From contig NZ_LZKK01000194.1 of assembly GCF_001672815.1 (NCBI RefSeq), forward strand, positions 1 to 64,000: a stretch of 64,000 bases of DNA, read 5' to 3'. Below the pieces are notes generated by a model. It worked only from the letters and a program-made list of their open reading frames with translations, had not been told where the DNA came from and did not search any database. Source of the DNA: Mycobacterium sp. E796 (GTDB taxonomy: Bacteria; Actinomycetota; Actinomycetes; Mycobacteriales; Mycobacteriaceae). Of this stretch, positions 25,801 through 35,440 are shown in pieces (within the stretch, counting starts at the first letter, position 1; each line of letters begins with the position of its first letter). Made by a program: the position numbers and the translations under genes.

Positions 25801-26943
25801 TCACGACGCGCCGCCCTCGGCCGCCTTCGACGCCCGGAAACGCTCATCGCGGCGCCGGCGCCAATCCGCGCGGGCCTCGTCTCGAAGCTTGTGCGCCGCG
25901 TCAAGGTCGCCGCCGGCGGCCAGAAACGCGTCCAAGCCGGCCGCCCGGAAACCCGCGCTTAAGAGGAGCGCGAAATCGTTAGAAGCGAGCCGCCTGTTAT
26001 CGCTCTCGGCTCCGGTCCCGTGCCAGCACTTAAGCGCCCACCACGTAAGCCCGTCGCCGGCCGTGCATTCGGTGAGCCGATCGCGCCAATCATTGAGGTA
26101 GGCGGGTAGCTCGACGGCGCTCGGCGGGGGAAACAGCGCGACGGGGGTAAGGGTTTCGGCGCGCGTATCGACGGTGTAGTCGAGGTAGTCGTAGCTGGCG
26201 AGCCCGGGCTCACCCCAAAACCCGTTCTCGTCGCACGCCCCGCAGGCCGCGATCCCCCGCCGGCGCTCCTCCTCGGCGCCGGCCTGCGCCTCCTCGACTT
26301 CGCGGGCCTCGAATCTTTGCCGGGCCTGTCCGCAGGCGTAGCAGGGGTTATCCGTGCCGTCCGGCTGATGGCGCGAACAGTACGGGGAAAGCGCCCCGCC
26401 GATCTTGTTTTCAACGACAGCGAGAGGGGGGTGGGGGGGCGCGGCGCCAGCCGCGCGGGCGGCGCCAGCCGCCTCCTTCCCCCCTCCTTCTTTTTCTCCT
26501 TCTTTACTTCTTCGGGTGACATCGGTGTCACCCTTTTGCGTCACTGGTGTCACCCTTTTGGTCACCGGTGTCACCCTTTGCGGCGTGATTTGGCATCCTT
26601 TTCCGGCCGAAAGGGTGACACCAGTGTCGCCCTTTTTGTCACCCTTTCCGGCCGCATCGACGGGACCGTCGGCCCGCAGCCGCCACACCGTCGGCTTGTA
26701 ACGGCCCCCCGCCCGGCCGCCGACCGCGTTGATGAGACCCGCCGTAGAAAGTTTGCTGAGCACCCGCTGAACCGTCCGCCGGCTTACTCCGCAGACCGCC
26801 GCGAGCGTCTCCACCGACGGCCACGCGTCGGGCCTATCCGGGCTCGTGTACTCGCACAGCTCGACGGCCACCCGGTACTCGGTGGCGCTAAGCCCCGCCC
26901 CGCGTAGCGCCCGGCGGAACTCGCGCGGATTAAACCCATTCAC
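25801..26943 (-). CDS. Replication-initiator-like protein with N-terminal winged helix
   Basis: 380 aa, GTG start. Residues 1-90 form a winged helix-turn-helix (SVETLAAVCGVSRRTVQRVL, STAGLINAVGGRAGGRYK). A Lys/Thr/Val-rich repetitive linker (QRVTPVTKRVTPVTQKGDTD) follows, then a Gly/Ala/Lys low-complexity stretch, a cysteine cluster (NPCYACGQ, GIAACGACDENGFWG) and a C-terminal helical domain. The repetitive linker is encoded by an iteron array (26514-26649). That recalls lambda O and plasmid Rep genes that contain their own origin. The start codon is 3 bp after the small ORF upstream. Confidence 0.7.
   Translation of the reverse strand: MNGFNPREFRRALRGAGLSATEYRVAVELCEYTSPDRPDAWPSVETLAAVCGVSRRTVQRVLSKLSTAGLINAVGGRAGGRYKPTVWRLRADGPVDAAGKGDKKGDTGVTLSAGKGCQITPQRVTPVTKRVTPVTQKGDTDVTRRSKEGEKEGGGKEAAGAARAAGAAPPHPPLAVVENKIGGALSPYCSRHQPDGTDNPCYACGQARQRFEAREVEEAQAGAEEERRRGIAACGACDENGFWGEPGLASYDYLDYTVDTRAETLTPVALFPPPSAVELPAYLNDWRDRLTECTAGDGLTWWALKCWHGTGAESDNRRLASNDFALLLSAGFRAAGLDAFLAAGGDLDAAHKLRDEARADWRRRRDERFRASKAAEGGAS
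26514..26649. repeat. Iteron array, candidate replication origin inside the rep-like gene
   Basis: The unit GGTGTCACCCTTT occurs at 26524, 26546 and 26567 (21-22 bp period, two helical turns) in direct orientation. An inverted copy lies at 26610-26622, and degenerate copies follow at 26624-26637 and 26638-26648. The first unit is also half of a palindrome (GGGTGAC...GTCACCC, 26514-26533). Pyrimidine-rich DNA, including several T-runs, flanks the array on the left (26466-26510). This fits initiator-binding iterons. Confidence 0.7.
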
Positions 26944-26946
26944 CGG

Positions 26947-27114
26947 TCACCCTGATAGAGACCCTGCCGACGTGCTGGTAGCCGAGGGCGCCGAGGTGGA
27001 GGCTGGTGAGTTGACGGTAGGCCGCTTGGCCGGACCGGAGGTCGTGGCGGGTGCCGGTTTCCCTTGGGGGGCCGGCGCTTCGCTTCCCGGCGGCCCCGTC
27101 GTCGTCGGGTTCAT
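26947..27114 (-). CDS. Small Pro/Thr/Ser-rich ORF coupled to the excisionase-like gene
   Basis: 55 aa. The ATG at 27114 overlaps the excisionase-like stop (atga), and the stop lies 3 bp before the rep-like GTG. The sequence is low complexity (TTTGPPGSEAPAPQGKPAPA, STSAPSATSTSAGSLSG) with no family match. The tight packing on both sides supports translation, at least for coupling. A function cannot be assigned. Confidence 0.5.
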   Translation of the reverse strand: MNPTTTGPPGSEAPAPQGKPAPATTSGPAKRPTVNSPASTSAPSATSTSAGSLSG

Positions 27115-27293
27115 ACCGAGGTCTTCTCCTGCTCGGCGATCCAGGCGAGCACCGCAGATCGCCGCCACACCCGGCGCCGTCCGAGTTTGAACGAGGCGGG
27201 ACCTTCGCCGATCGATGCCCAGTAGCGCCAGGTTGACGCCTTAGTGCCGGTCAGCTCCTCTAGATCGAGTGAGTCGAGGTATTCGCTGTCCAT
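27111..27293 (-). CDS. Excisionase/MerR-like helix-turn-helix protein
   Basis: 60 aa from the ATG at 27293, with ggaaggaa just upstream. The open frame to 27647 only shadows the plus-strand regulator. The sequence LDLEELTGTKASTWRYWASI followed by KLGRRRVWRRSAVLAWIAEQ is the compact winged-helix pattern of phage excisionases and AlpA/MerR-like factors. It should bend attachment-site DNA for Int and may repress early genes. It heads the leftward replication operon, opposite to the regulator-integrase operon. Confidence 0.75.
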   Translation of the reverse strand: MDSEYLDSLDLEELTGTKASTWRYWASIGEGPASFKLGRRRVWRRSAVLAWIAEQEKTSV

Positions 27294-27396
27294 CGCGGTT
27301 CCTTCCTTTTTCGGTTGAAATACCGATTTGGGGACACCGACAGCTTCACCCCCGCTACTTACGTCGGTCAACCCAATAGAGGTATATACTCCGAAT
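27294..27396. promoter_or_regulatory. Divergent control region with leaderless promoter of the regulator
   Basis: A strong -10 hexamer TATACT (27385-27390) ends 6 nt before the regulator's ATG at 27397, so the mRNA should begin at or next to the start codon. The remaining bases are AT-rich (ttgaaataccgatttgg, about 27315) and must also hold the leftward promoter. This is the likely decision switch of the element. Confidence 0.6.
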
Positions 27397-27921
27397 ATGG
27401 GTAGGCAGGCGAGCGTCGAGCTTCGATTTAGGGAACGTGTGAAAGCCGAGCGCGGGCGCCGCGCCTGGTCGCAAGCCGAGTTATCAGACCGCTTGCGCGC
27501 CAAAGGCTTAGAGCACATGCTTCCCAGCACGGTCGCCAAAATCGAAAACGGCGATCGCGCAGTTCGCATCGATGAGGCGAACGCCGTCGCCGACATATTC
27601 GGTATCTCCGTCGACGAACTACTCGGCCGTAGCCCCGCTGGCGGCAACCTCGTATGGTCCGCCTCCCGGCTAACGGGTCTCGCTCGTAACAGCGCCGGCC
27701 ATATGAGCGACCTGATCGAGACTGTGACCGACGAGCTGCAAGACGTCCGCTATTACGCGGCGTTCGACCCGCCCACCGACTCGGTCGACGACCTGATCGT
27801 CTCAACCGAAGCGGTACTCTCCGCCCTCGAAGAAGCGCGGCGGACGCTCGACACGCTCGGAGAGGCGTCTATCCCCGGCGTAACGATCACCACCACCAAA
27901 CGGAAAGGCACGAAACGATGA
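27397..27921 (+). CDS. XRE-type helix-turn-helix regulator
   Basis: 174 aa from the ATG at 27397. The frame extends to 27328, but the promoter lies inside that part. The helix-turn-helix reads WSQAELSDRLRAKGLEHMLP, STVAKIENGDRAVRIDEANA, then VADIFGISVDELLG. The C-terminal half is helical and acidic and may oligomerise. It is probably the repressor or master switch. Its tga overlaps the integrase atg (27918-27921), so the two are translationally coupled and the regulator and Int levels are linked. Confidence 0.8.
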   Translation: MGRQASVELRFRERVKAERGRRAWSQAELSDRLRAKGLEHMLPSTVAKIENGDRAVRIDEANAVADIFGISVDELLGRSPAGGNLVWSASRLTGLARNSAGHMSDLIETVTDELQDVRYYAAFDPPTDSVDDLIVSTEAVLSALEEARRTLDTLGEASIPGVTITTTKRKGTKR

Positions 27922-29129
27922 GCGGACCTCAACGTAACCGGCGGGCCGGCGTCGAAGACCTCTGGACGAAAACGATCCGCGACGAGAACGGGAACATCCA
28001 GACGGTGCCGAGTAAGCGGGCCGGCTCCGGAAGGCGCTGGCGCGCAAGGTATGTCGATGATCGGAGTCAGGAGCATTCGAAGGCTTTCACCCGTAAGGTC
28101 GATGCGCAGCGCTGGCTTGATTCGCAGACGGCCGCGATCGTCGCCGGCACTCACGTCGCCCCCCGCGACGCCCAACTCACAGTCAAGCAATGGTGCGACC
28201 TATGGATCGAGGGCTACAAAGTCAATCGCGCATCGAGCGTGCGTCAGGCCCGTACTCATATTCGGTTGATAGACAAAGAGTTTGGACACATGCTGTTGGC
28301 AGCGATCCGGCCGTCGCAAGTCAAGGCATGGGTGGCGAAGCTGCAAGCTGAAGAGTTTGAAGCCAGCTACGTCTACGCGCTGCATCGGCGGTTGTCGAAA
28401 ATCATGTCCGACGCCGTGCACGACGGGTTCCTCGGGCGCAACCCGTGCTCGCGGCGGACGTCGCCGCCGATGGGGAAGGCCAAGCCGTATGTGGCGACTA
28501 CCGAGCAGGTGTGGGCAATTCACGACGCGATGCCCGAACATCTACGGGTCGCCGTACTTCTCGGCGCGTTCGCCGGCCTCCGGGTCGCCGAAGTTTCCGG
28601 ACTCCGGGTCGCCGACGTCGATTTCATTCGCGGTGTCGTTCATCCGCAACAGCAGTGGCCGGCCGACCCGCTGAAAACCCCCGGCAGCGCGACACCGATC
28701 CCGATCCCGCAAGATCTAGCACTCCTCCTGTCGGCCTCGGTGCAGGCATTCCCGTCGGAGATGATGGTGACGAACGCGGCCGGCGGCGATCGGTGCGGAC
28801 CGTGGCTGATCGAGCGGGCGTTCCGAAAGGTCTGCGACGGCATCGACGGGTTGCCCGAGGGATTTCGGTTCCACGATCTGCGGCACTATCTCGCGTCGCT
28901 GCTGATCGCGTCCGGCGCCGATATCAAGACGGTGCAGGCGCGGATGCGTCACGCCAGCGCACGGACAACACTCGACACGTATGGGCACCTATGGCCGGAT
29001 GCCGACGAGTCGACCCGCTCGGCGATCGGCGCGGTGATCGCCGAGCGGATGGGCTCCGCCGAATCTACTGCGTACCCACTGCGTACTAGATCGACTCCAT
29101 TGCGACGTCGCCGCAGGTCAGAGGGTTAG
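27918..29129 (+). CDS. int: Tyrosine recombinase integrase
   Basis: 403 aa. An N-terminal arm-binding region (GSGRRWRARYVDDRSQEHSK), a core-binding SAM-like domain (residues about 85-180), and a catalytic domain with Arg222 (GAFAGLRVAEVSGL), His319-x2-Arg322 (FHDLRHYLAS), His345 (ARMRHASART) and Tyr355 (LDTYGHLW) are all present, so it should be active. It lies next to the right core site. Its last codons contain the right arm-type pair. It recognises the 3' end of glnA, an unusual target. Confidence 0.93.
   Translation: MSGPQRNRRAGVEDLWTKTIRDENGNIQTVPSKRAGSGRRWRARYVDDRSQEHSKAFTRKVDAQRWLDSQTAAIVAGTHVAPRDAQLTVKQWCDLWIEGYKVNRASSVRQARTHIRLIDKEFGHMLLAAIRPSQVKAWVAKLQAEEFEASYVYALHRRLSKIMSDAVHDGFLGRNPCSRRTSPPMGKAKPYVATTEQVWAIHDAMPEHLRVAVLLGAFAGLRVAEVSGLRVADVDFIRGVVHPQQQWPADPLKTPGSATPIPIPQDLALLLSASVQAFPSEMMVTNAAGGDRCGPWLIERAFRKVCDGIDGLPEGFRFHDLRHYLASLLIASGADIKTVQARMRHASARTTLDTYGHLWPDADESTRSAIGAVIAERMGSAESTAYPLRTRSTPLRRRRRSEG
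29068..29086 (+). repeat. Right pair of arm-type integrase sites
   Basis: CTGCGTAC occurs at 29068-29075 and 29079-29086, 11 bp apart, 53 bp before the right core and inside the 3' end of int. It matches the left pair in sequence, spacing and orientation. In the excised circle the order would be pair, core, pair. Confidence 0.75.
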
Positions 29130-29134
29130 CTGGC

Positions 29135-30571
<1,437 letters not shown>

Positions 30572-30776
30572 GTAATGCTCCTTCGCTCGCCACTATCAGA
30601 CTGTTGACGCGAGTAGCAGTGGCGCCAGGGTTTTGTACACCTCAACTATTTCGTCGGCGTGACGCGCCCGAGTCGAACCTGTTGCACCGCAGGACTTTCT
30701 GCATCCGTGCTCCTCAGGTGGCATGACCCGGCACGGTGGCCGATAGTCATAGGAACGAAAAGCGAAAGGCCGAACC

Positions 30777-32633
30777 ATGAAGACGATGTCATCGGTTCCC
30801 CGGCTTAGGCCACAAATCGACCATATCGACGGTCGCATGGAGCACCCCGTTTCCCACCCGGCGCGCGAGATCATGCATCGCGAAATCATCGTCGCCGGTG
30901 ACGACGCTCTGTCGAGAACCATCGCCGAGGAGTTGCGGGGCGCCGGTGCGCGAATCATCAAGATCAACACCGCCGCCGATCTGCTCGGCGCCGGGGTACA
31001 TCGCGCTCGTGCCGTGGTGTGCGCCGGGCCAAACGACGCGATCAATCTCGAAATCGCTTTGCTGGCAAGGCAATACAGCCCGGACGTCCGCGTGGTGGCC
31101 CGCCTCGCCAATGACGTGCTGCGCGAAGCGGTGTCGACGGTCAACGGCCCCGGCGCGATCCTGGACGTCGCCGAGCTGGCGACGCAATCGCTCGTCGAGG
31201 CGGTCCTTTCGCGCAACGCGCACCAGTTCGACACGGCCGGTATCGAATTCGTGGTCTGGGGAGCCGAAGCACCGCACGACGGGACGCTGCGCGAGATATA
31301 CGGCGACCTGGCGCCGGTGGCGGTGGTCCACGGCAAGAACTCGCCCGCCCCCGGCGAGGTGGTGCCATGCCCAGGACGGGATCAGCGGGTCTACGCCGGC
31401 GACTGGACCTCGATGATCGGCGTCAAAGACGAATTGGAAGCCCGCGGGATCAAGGTGCCCCCCGCGACCGCGACGCGCTCTCGCCACTCCCGGGTGCGGC
31501 GCATCATCGATGCCACGCGCGCCATGCGCGACGACATCAACCCAATGCTGTATCCCTCGTTGGCATTCGCGCTGTTCCTCACGCTCGGTTCGACCGCCGT
31601 GGTGCACTTCAGCTACCGCAACCCGCGGATGTCGTGGATCGACGCCCTGTACTTCACCTCCGAGACGATTACCACCGTGGGCTATGGCGAATTCAACTTC
31701 ACCCAACAACCCGTTTGGCTGCGGCTGTTCGCGGTCGGGTTGATGTTCAGCGGCGCGATCGTCACGGCCATCCTCGTCGCGTTCCTAGCGGACCTGCTGC
31801 TGTCGCGCCGCTTCGTCCAGTTGGCCGGACTTCGGCGGGCCCGGCAAATGCGCGACCACGTCGTCGTCATCGGTCTGGGTTCCGTCGGCATCCGCGTCGT
31901 CAGCGACCTGGCCGCGGCCGGATACGACGTCCTGGTCATCGAGAGCGACGAGAACAACCGCTTCCTGCCGACCGCGGCGGAGCTCGACGTACCGGTGATC
32001 TTCGGAGATCCGGCGATGCGCCAGACGCTGGAGTCGGCGCGCGTCGATCGCGCCCGCGGAGTGGCGGTGGTGACCAGCGACGACATGGAGAACATCGAGA
32101 CCGGGATCGTGCTGCTGGAGATCCTCGGATCCGATACGAAGACGCCTATCGTCATGCGCGTTCAGGGCCGGGCGCTGGGCACGGCGGTGAATCAGCGGTT
32201 CGGCTTCGAAAACGTGCGGTCGATCGTCGACCTGGCCGCCCCGTGGTTCATCGGCGCCGCGATGGGCCTGCAGGTGCTGGGGACGTTCTGGGTCGGCCAG
32301 CGCTCGTTCATGGTGGGCGGGATGCTCGTGGCGGAGGGCAGCGAGCTGGACGGGCTGACGATGATGCACATGTCGACGCAAACGCGGGTGATCGCGATCA
32401 TCCGGCCGGAAGGACCGATCAGGCTACGCCCCCGCCGCGACGCCCGCCTGCAAGCGGGCGACACCGTCTATCTCATCGGCCCGTACCGCGAGCTGATCGC
32501 GACGCTGCGCAAGGGCCAGCCGCCGCCGCTGACCGCGATCAACGGTGGGACTGCGGCGACACTGGCTGCGGCGCGTTCGCCGCACAGTCGAGAAACGCGC
32601 CGACCGAGATGGGCGCAGGAGACAGAGGTTTGA
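30777..32633 (+). CDS. Potassium channel with flanking RCK/TrkA-N domains
   Basis: 618 aa. An N-terminal Rossmann-like RCK domain (REIIVAGDDALSRTIAEELR) is followed by two membrane helices around the K+ selectivity filter TVGYGEF (SETITTVGYGEFNF). A second RCK domain (HVVVIGLGSVGIRVVSDLAA, VIESDENNRF) comes next, and a TrkA-C-like end (LRPRRDARLQAGDTVYLIGP). It is a ligand-gated K+ channel or transporter in the plasma membrane, gated by nucleotides or Ca2+ in related proteins. The 205-bp gap to glnA carries both divergent promoters. Confidence 0.9.
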   Translation: MKTMSSVPRLRPQIDHIDGRMEHPVSHPAREIMHREIIVAGDDALSRTIAEELRGAGARIIKINTAADLLGAGVHRARAVVCAGPNDAINLEIALLARQYSPDVRVVARLANDVLREAVSTVNGPGAILDVAELATQSLVEAVLSRNAHQFDTAGIEFVVWGAEAPHDGTLREIYGDLAPVAVVHGKNSPAPGEVVPCPGRDQRVYAGDWTSMIGVKDELEARGIKVPPATATRSRHSRVRRIIDATRAMRDDINPMLYPSLAFALFLTLGSTAVVHFSYRNPRMSWIDALYFTSETITTVGYGEFNFTQQPVWLRLFAVGLMFSGAIVTAILVAFLADLLLSRRFVQLAGLRRARQMRDHVVVIGLGSVGIRVVSDLAAAGYDVLVIESDENNRFLPTAAELDVPVIFGDPAMRQTLESARVDRARGVAVVTSDDMENIETGIVLLEILGSDTKTPIVMRVQGRALGTAVNQRFGFENVRSIVDLAAPWFIGAAMGLQVLGTFWVGQRSFMVGGMLVAEGSELDGLTMMHMSTQTRVIAIIRPEGPIRLRPRRDARLQAGDTVYLIGPYRELIATLRKGQPPPLTAINGGTAATLAAARSPHSRETRRPRWAQETEV

Positions 32634-32661
32634 GGACTCGGTCCCCGGTATTCCGGTCCGC

Positions 32662-32964
32662 TCAGCTGGACTTTCCTTGCTCGTCGCCGTCCTCGGACTC
32701 GTCCGATTCCTCGGAATCGTCGGCCTTGTCGGAGTCCTCGGACTTGTCCGAGTCTTCCGACTTCTCGGAGTCGTCGGATTTGCCGGACTCCTTGGACTTG
32801 TCCAGCTTGTCTGCGTATTTCGTCAATAGCCCACTCAGTTCGCGGGCCTCGTCGGCCGCTAACAAGTCGTCGAATAACCGCTCGTCGCTCTCGGAGACGC
32901 GCTCGAGGTAGACCGCGTCGTCCTTGGTGCCGACGTCCCATCGGCCCCCTTCATGACCAGCCAT
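32662..32964 (-). CDS. Small protein with Ser/Asp/Glu/Lys repeat tail
   Basis: 100 aa from the ATG at 32964 (aaggtgg upstream). The frame is open to 33264, but that part is a shadow of the peptidase gene's upstream region. The N-terminal half is ordinary (DDAVYLERVSESDERLFDDL, LSGLLTKYADKLDKSK). The last 45 residues are an imperfect repeat of the type S-E-D-S-D-K, strongly acidic and surely disordered. I know no family. Such tails suggest binding of cations or basic proteins. It converges with the K+ channel gene. Confidence 0.65.
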   Translation of the reverse strand: MAGHEGGRWDVGTKDDAVYLERVSESDERLFDDLLAADEARELSGLLTKYADKLDKSKESGKSDDSEKSEDSDKSEDSDKADDSEESDESEDGDEQGKSS

Positions 32965-33110
32965 TCGATGCCACCTTCCGATTACTGACGTGAATTGCCG
33001 AATCCGATGCCGGTTGTTTACCCACTTCTGCTGCAGCACAGGCCACGATTTCCGTCCGCGGTAGCGTTGGCACCGGACTTGTCCGGGAAAACGGTGAGGA
33101 TTCATCTCCA

Positions 33111-33845
33111 GTGACGCCCTTCCAGCGGCCATGTGCCGTATTGGCGGAAGTGCTCGCGGCCGGCGTCGTGCTGGTGCAATGCACCGCCGCGCCGCCACCG
33201 CATGCGACCACATCGTCTCCGTCGTGGTCAGCAGCCGTGTCGTCGTCACCGGCCGCGCCGTCACCCGCCAGCGCGTCGCCAGCCCCCGCGGGTGCGACGG
33301 TGGAGTCGGTCACCGCCGCAGAACTCGGTGCGACCTGGCGGCCGGGGTGTCCCGTCGAACCGGAACAGCTGCGCCGGGTCGACGTCGACTACCTCGGTTT
33401 CGACGGCCAGACCCACCGCGGCCAGCTCGTCGTGCATCAGGAGCTGGCGCCGGAGGTCATCGCGATCTTCGAGCAGCTTTACCGGCTGGGCTATCCGATC
33501 GAGAAAATGCAGACGGTCGACCACTATTCGGACGCCGACGACGAGCTGTCGATGGAGGACAACAACACGTCTGCGTTCAATTGCCGACTCATCCCCGGAA
33601 CCAACGAATGGTCACCGCACGCTTACGGGCGGGCAATCGATATCAACACGCTTCTTAACCCGTGCCTTTACGCCAGCGGGTATTTCGAACCGCGGAATGC
33701 GGCGGCTTACCTGGATCGCACTCGCACCGACCCGGGACTCCTACACATCGGCGATCCGGCGGTGCACGCCTTTACAGACCGTGGTTGGCGGTGGGGTGGC
33801 GAGTGGACGGCTCCCCTCGACTATCAACATTTCGAGCGGACCTAA
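33111..33845 (+). CDS. M15-family D-Ala-D-Ala carboxypeptidase-like lipoprotein
   Basis: 244 aa, GTG start. A hydrophobic N terminus ends in a possible lipobox (AAGVVLVQCTAAP), followed by a Ser/Pro/Ala linker. The catalytic domain has the M15C pattern WSPHAYGRAIDINTLLNPCL (His and Asp zinc ligands) and the terminal His in PLDYQHFERT. It should trim D-Ala-containing cross-links or stem peptides of peptidoglycan outside the membrane. It is convergent with the beta-lactamase-fold lipoprotein gene, 7 bp away, in a cell-wall-oriented neighbourhood. Confidence 0.8.
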   Translation: MTPFQRPCAVLAEVLAAGVVLVQCTAAPPPHATTSSPSWSAAVSSSPAAPSPASASPAPAGATVESVTAAELGATWRPGCPVEPEQLRRVDVDYLGFDGQTHRGQLVVHQELAPEVIAIFEQLYRLGYPIEKMQTVDHYSDADDELSMEDNNTSAFNCRLIPGTNEWSPHAYGRAIDINTLLNPCLYASGYFEPRNAAAYLDRTRTDPGLLHIGDPAVHAFTDRGWRWGGEWTAPLDYQHFERT

Positions 33846-33852
33846 AGGCCCC

Positions 33853-35385
33853 TTAAAGACCCAACGCCCGCGCCGCCGCCGTCGCCACTTCGCCGCGCAA
33901 ATCCGAGATCGGTTCACTGCCCCGCGTGTGGATCGAGTTGGTGAGCAGAACCACGTAGGTATCGGAGCGCGGGTCGAGCCAGATTGAGGTCCCGGTGAAT
34001 CCGGTGTGGCCGAAGCTGCCGATCGGGAAGATCATGCCACGCGCCATGGAAAGGGGCGTATCGATATCCCAGCCAAAGCCGCGCAGGTTTTGGCCCGCGA
34101 TCGCCGGATAGCGCGCGGCGAGCAGCGGATATGTGGGGCTTCGTCTCATTGCGATGGCCTGGCGGGCGGCATCGTTGGCCGCCTGGAGCTGCTGGGCCGT
34201 GTGGCCGGGCTGCTGCGGAGTGGTCATCAGCTCCAAAGTCGTTTGTGTCAGGGGAAATTCGCTTGGACGGCCCGCAAGCCGATCGAGCAGCGCCTGCGCG
34301 TATGTGCCCACATCGTGCGCGGTCGAGAACACGCCGGCATGCCCGGCCACTCCCCCCATGCGCCGCGCCGTGGTGTCCTGCACGGTGCCCCGAATCAGGT
34401 AGTCGAGATCGGGATTCTTGCCCGGATCGGCCCGGCCGTCTTCGTCGCGCGCCGTCGGCGCGATGCGCGGCAAGAGATCCATGCTCCACGTGCCCGCCGG
34501 ACATCCGTTCCCGGTTGACGGGCCGGCCCATCCAATCGCGGCTCCGCGGACCGTGTGCGGGCCACAGGCTTTGTCCGCGGGGAGGTAGCGGGTGTCCTGC
34601 ATGCCGAGCGGTGCGAGCACGTGTTCGGCAACGTAGTCGTCTTCCGCCTCGCCGGTGATTTTCTCGATCAGCGCTCCGAGCAGGATGAAGTTGATGTCGG
34701 AGTAGCGGAAGACCCCGCCGGGTTCCGACTCCAGCGGCGTTGTGAGCGCGCGATGGATGCCTTCCGCTTTGTTCGCTTCGTCCAGTCCCCATGGATCTTT
34801 GAGTTCGACGTCGCCGGTCTCGCCCGAGGTGTGCGTCAGCAACATGCGAACGGTCACCTTTGCGCGCCGTGGGTCGTCCGTCGCGTTGAAGTCAGGCAGG
34901 TACTGCTGCACCGGGTCGTCGAACTGAACCTTGCCCTGTTCGTAGAGCTGCATGACGGCGGGCGCGGTTGCCAGGATCTTCGTCAAGGACGCCATGTCGA
35001 AGAGCGTGTCCTCGGTCATCGGCTCGGCCGGTGCGGGCGATCCGTCCAGTCCGGGTTCGCCCGCAAGCTTGCGCGAGCCATACGCCTGGTGAAAGACGAT
35101 CTGTCCGGCGTGCCCGATCACAACCACGGCACCGGGCAGCCTATTCGCCGCGATCGCGTCGTTGATCAGCTTGGAAACCGATGCGAAATCAGGTGCCGGA
35201 GCCGCGTCGGGCGGTTTGGAGAGTGTTGGGAAGCTGGGCGCGGGGGCCGCGGCGGGAGCGGGCGTTGGCGTCGTCGGCGTTGGCTGCGAACTCTCGATCA
35301 CCGCCGTCTGCGATACATGGCCATGCGAGCAACCCGCCACGAGTACGACGGCTCCGACGGCGATGGCCCTTCGCATGCGCTTCAT
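33853..35385 (-). CDS. Beta-lactamase-fold serine hydrolase lipoprotein
   Basis: 510 aa from the ATG at 35385 (MKRMRRAIAVGAVVLVAGCS), with lipobox VAGC for lipid anchoring. The open frame continues upstream, but that part shadows murQ. After a Pro/Thr linker the class C/PBP-like domain shows Ser-x2-Lys (FDMASLTKILATA), a Tyr-Ser motif (FRYSDINFILLGALIEKITG) and a His-Thr-Gly triad segment (GSFGHTGFTGTSIW). It may act as a D-aminopeptidase, esterase or transpeptidase-related enzyme rather than a true beta-lactamase. It lies 55 bp from the kinase-MurQ gene on the same strand and is probably co-transcribed. Confidence 0.85.
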   Translation of the reverse strand: MKRMRRAIAVGAVVLVAGCSHGHVSQTAVIESSQPTPTTPTPAPAAAPAPSFPTLSKPPDAAPAPDFASVSKLINDAIAANRLPGAVVVIGHAGQIVFHQAYGSRKLAGEPGLDGSPAPAEPMTEDTLFDMASLTKILATAPAVMQLYEQGKVQFDDPVQQYLPDFNATDDPRRAKVTVRMLLTHTSGETGDVELKDPWGLDEANKAEGIHRALTTPLESEPGGVFRYSDINFILLGALIEKITGEAEDDYVAEHVLAPLGMQDTRYLPADKACGPHTVRGAAIGWAGPSTGNGCPAGTWSMDLLPRIAPTARDEDGRADPGKNPDLDYLIRGTVQDTTARRMGGVAGHAGVFSTAHDVGTYAQALLDRLAGRPSEFPLTQTTLELMTTPQQPGHTAQQLQAANDAARQAIAMRRSPTYPLLAARYPAIAGQNLRGFGWDIDTPLSMARGMIFPIGSFGHTGFTGTSIWLDPRSDTYVVLLTNSIHTRGSEPISDLRGEVATAAARALGL

Positions 35386-35440
35386 GATGATCCCGCACCG
35401 ATGCTGGATCCGGCGGCACGGCTTGTCAAGGAAGCGGATT

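Noticed and set aside
26514..26649. CRISPR array
   Set aside because: Units are only 13 bp, partly inverted, with 8-9 bp spacers, and lie inside a coding sequence; they are iterons.
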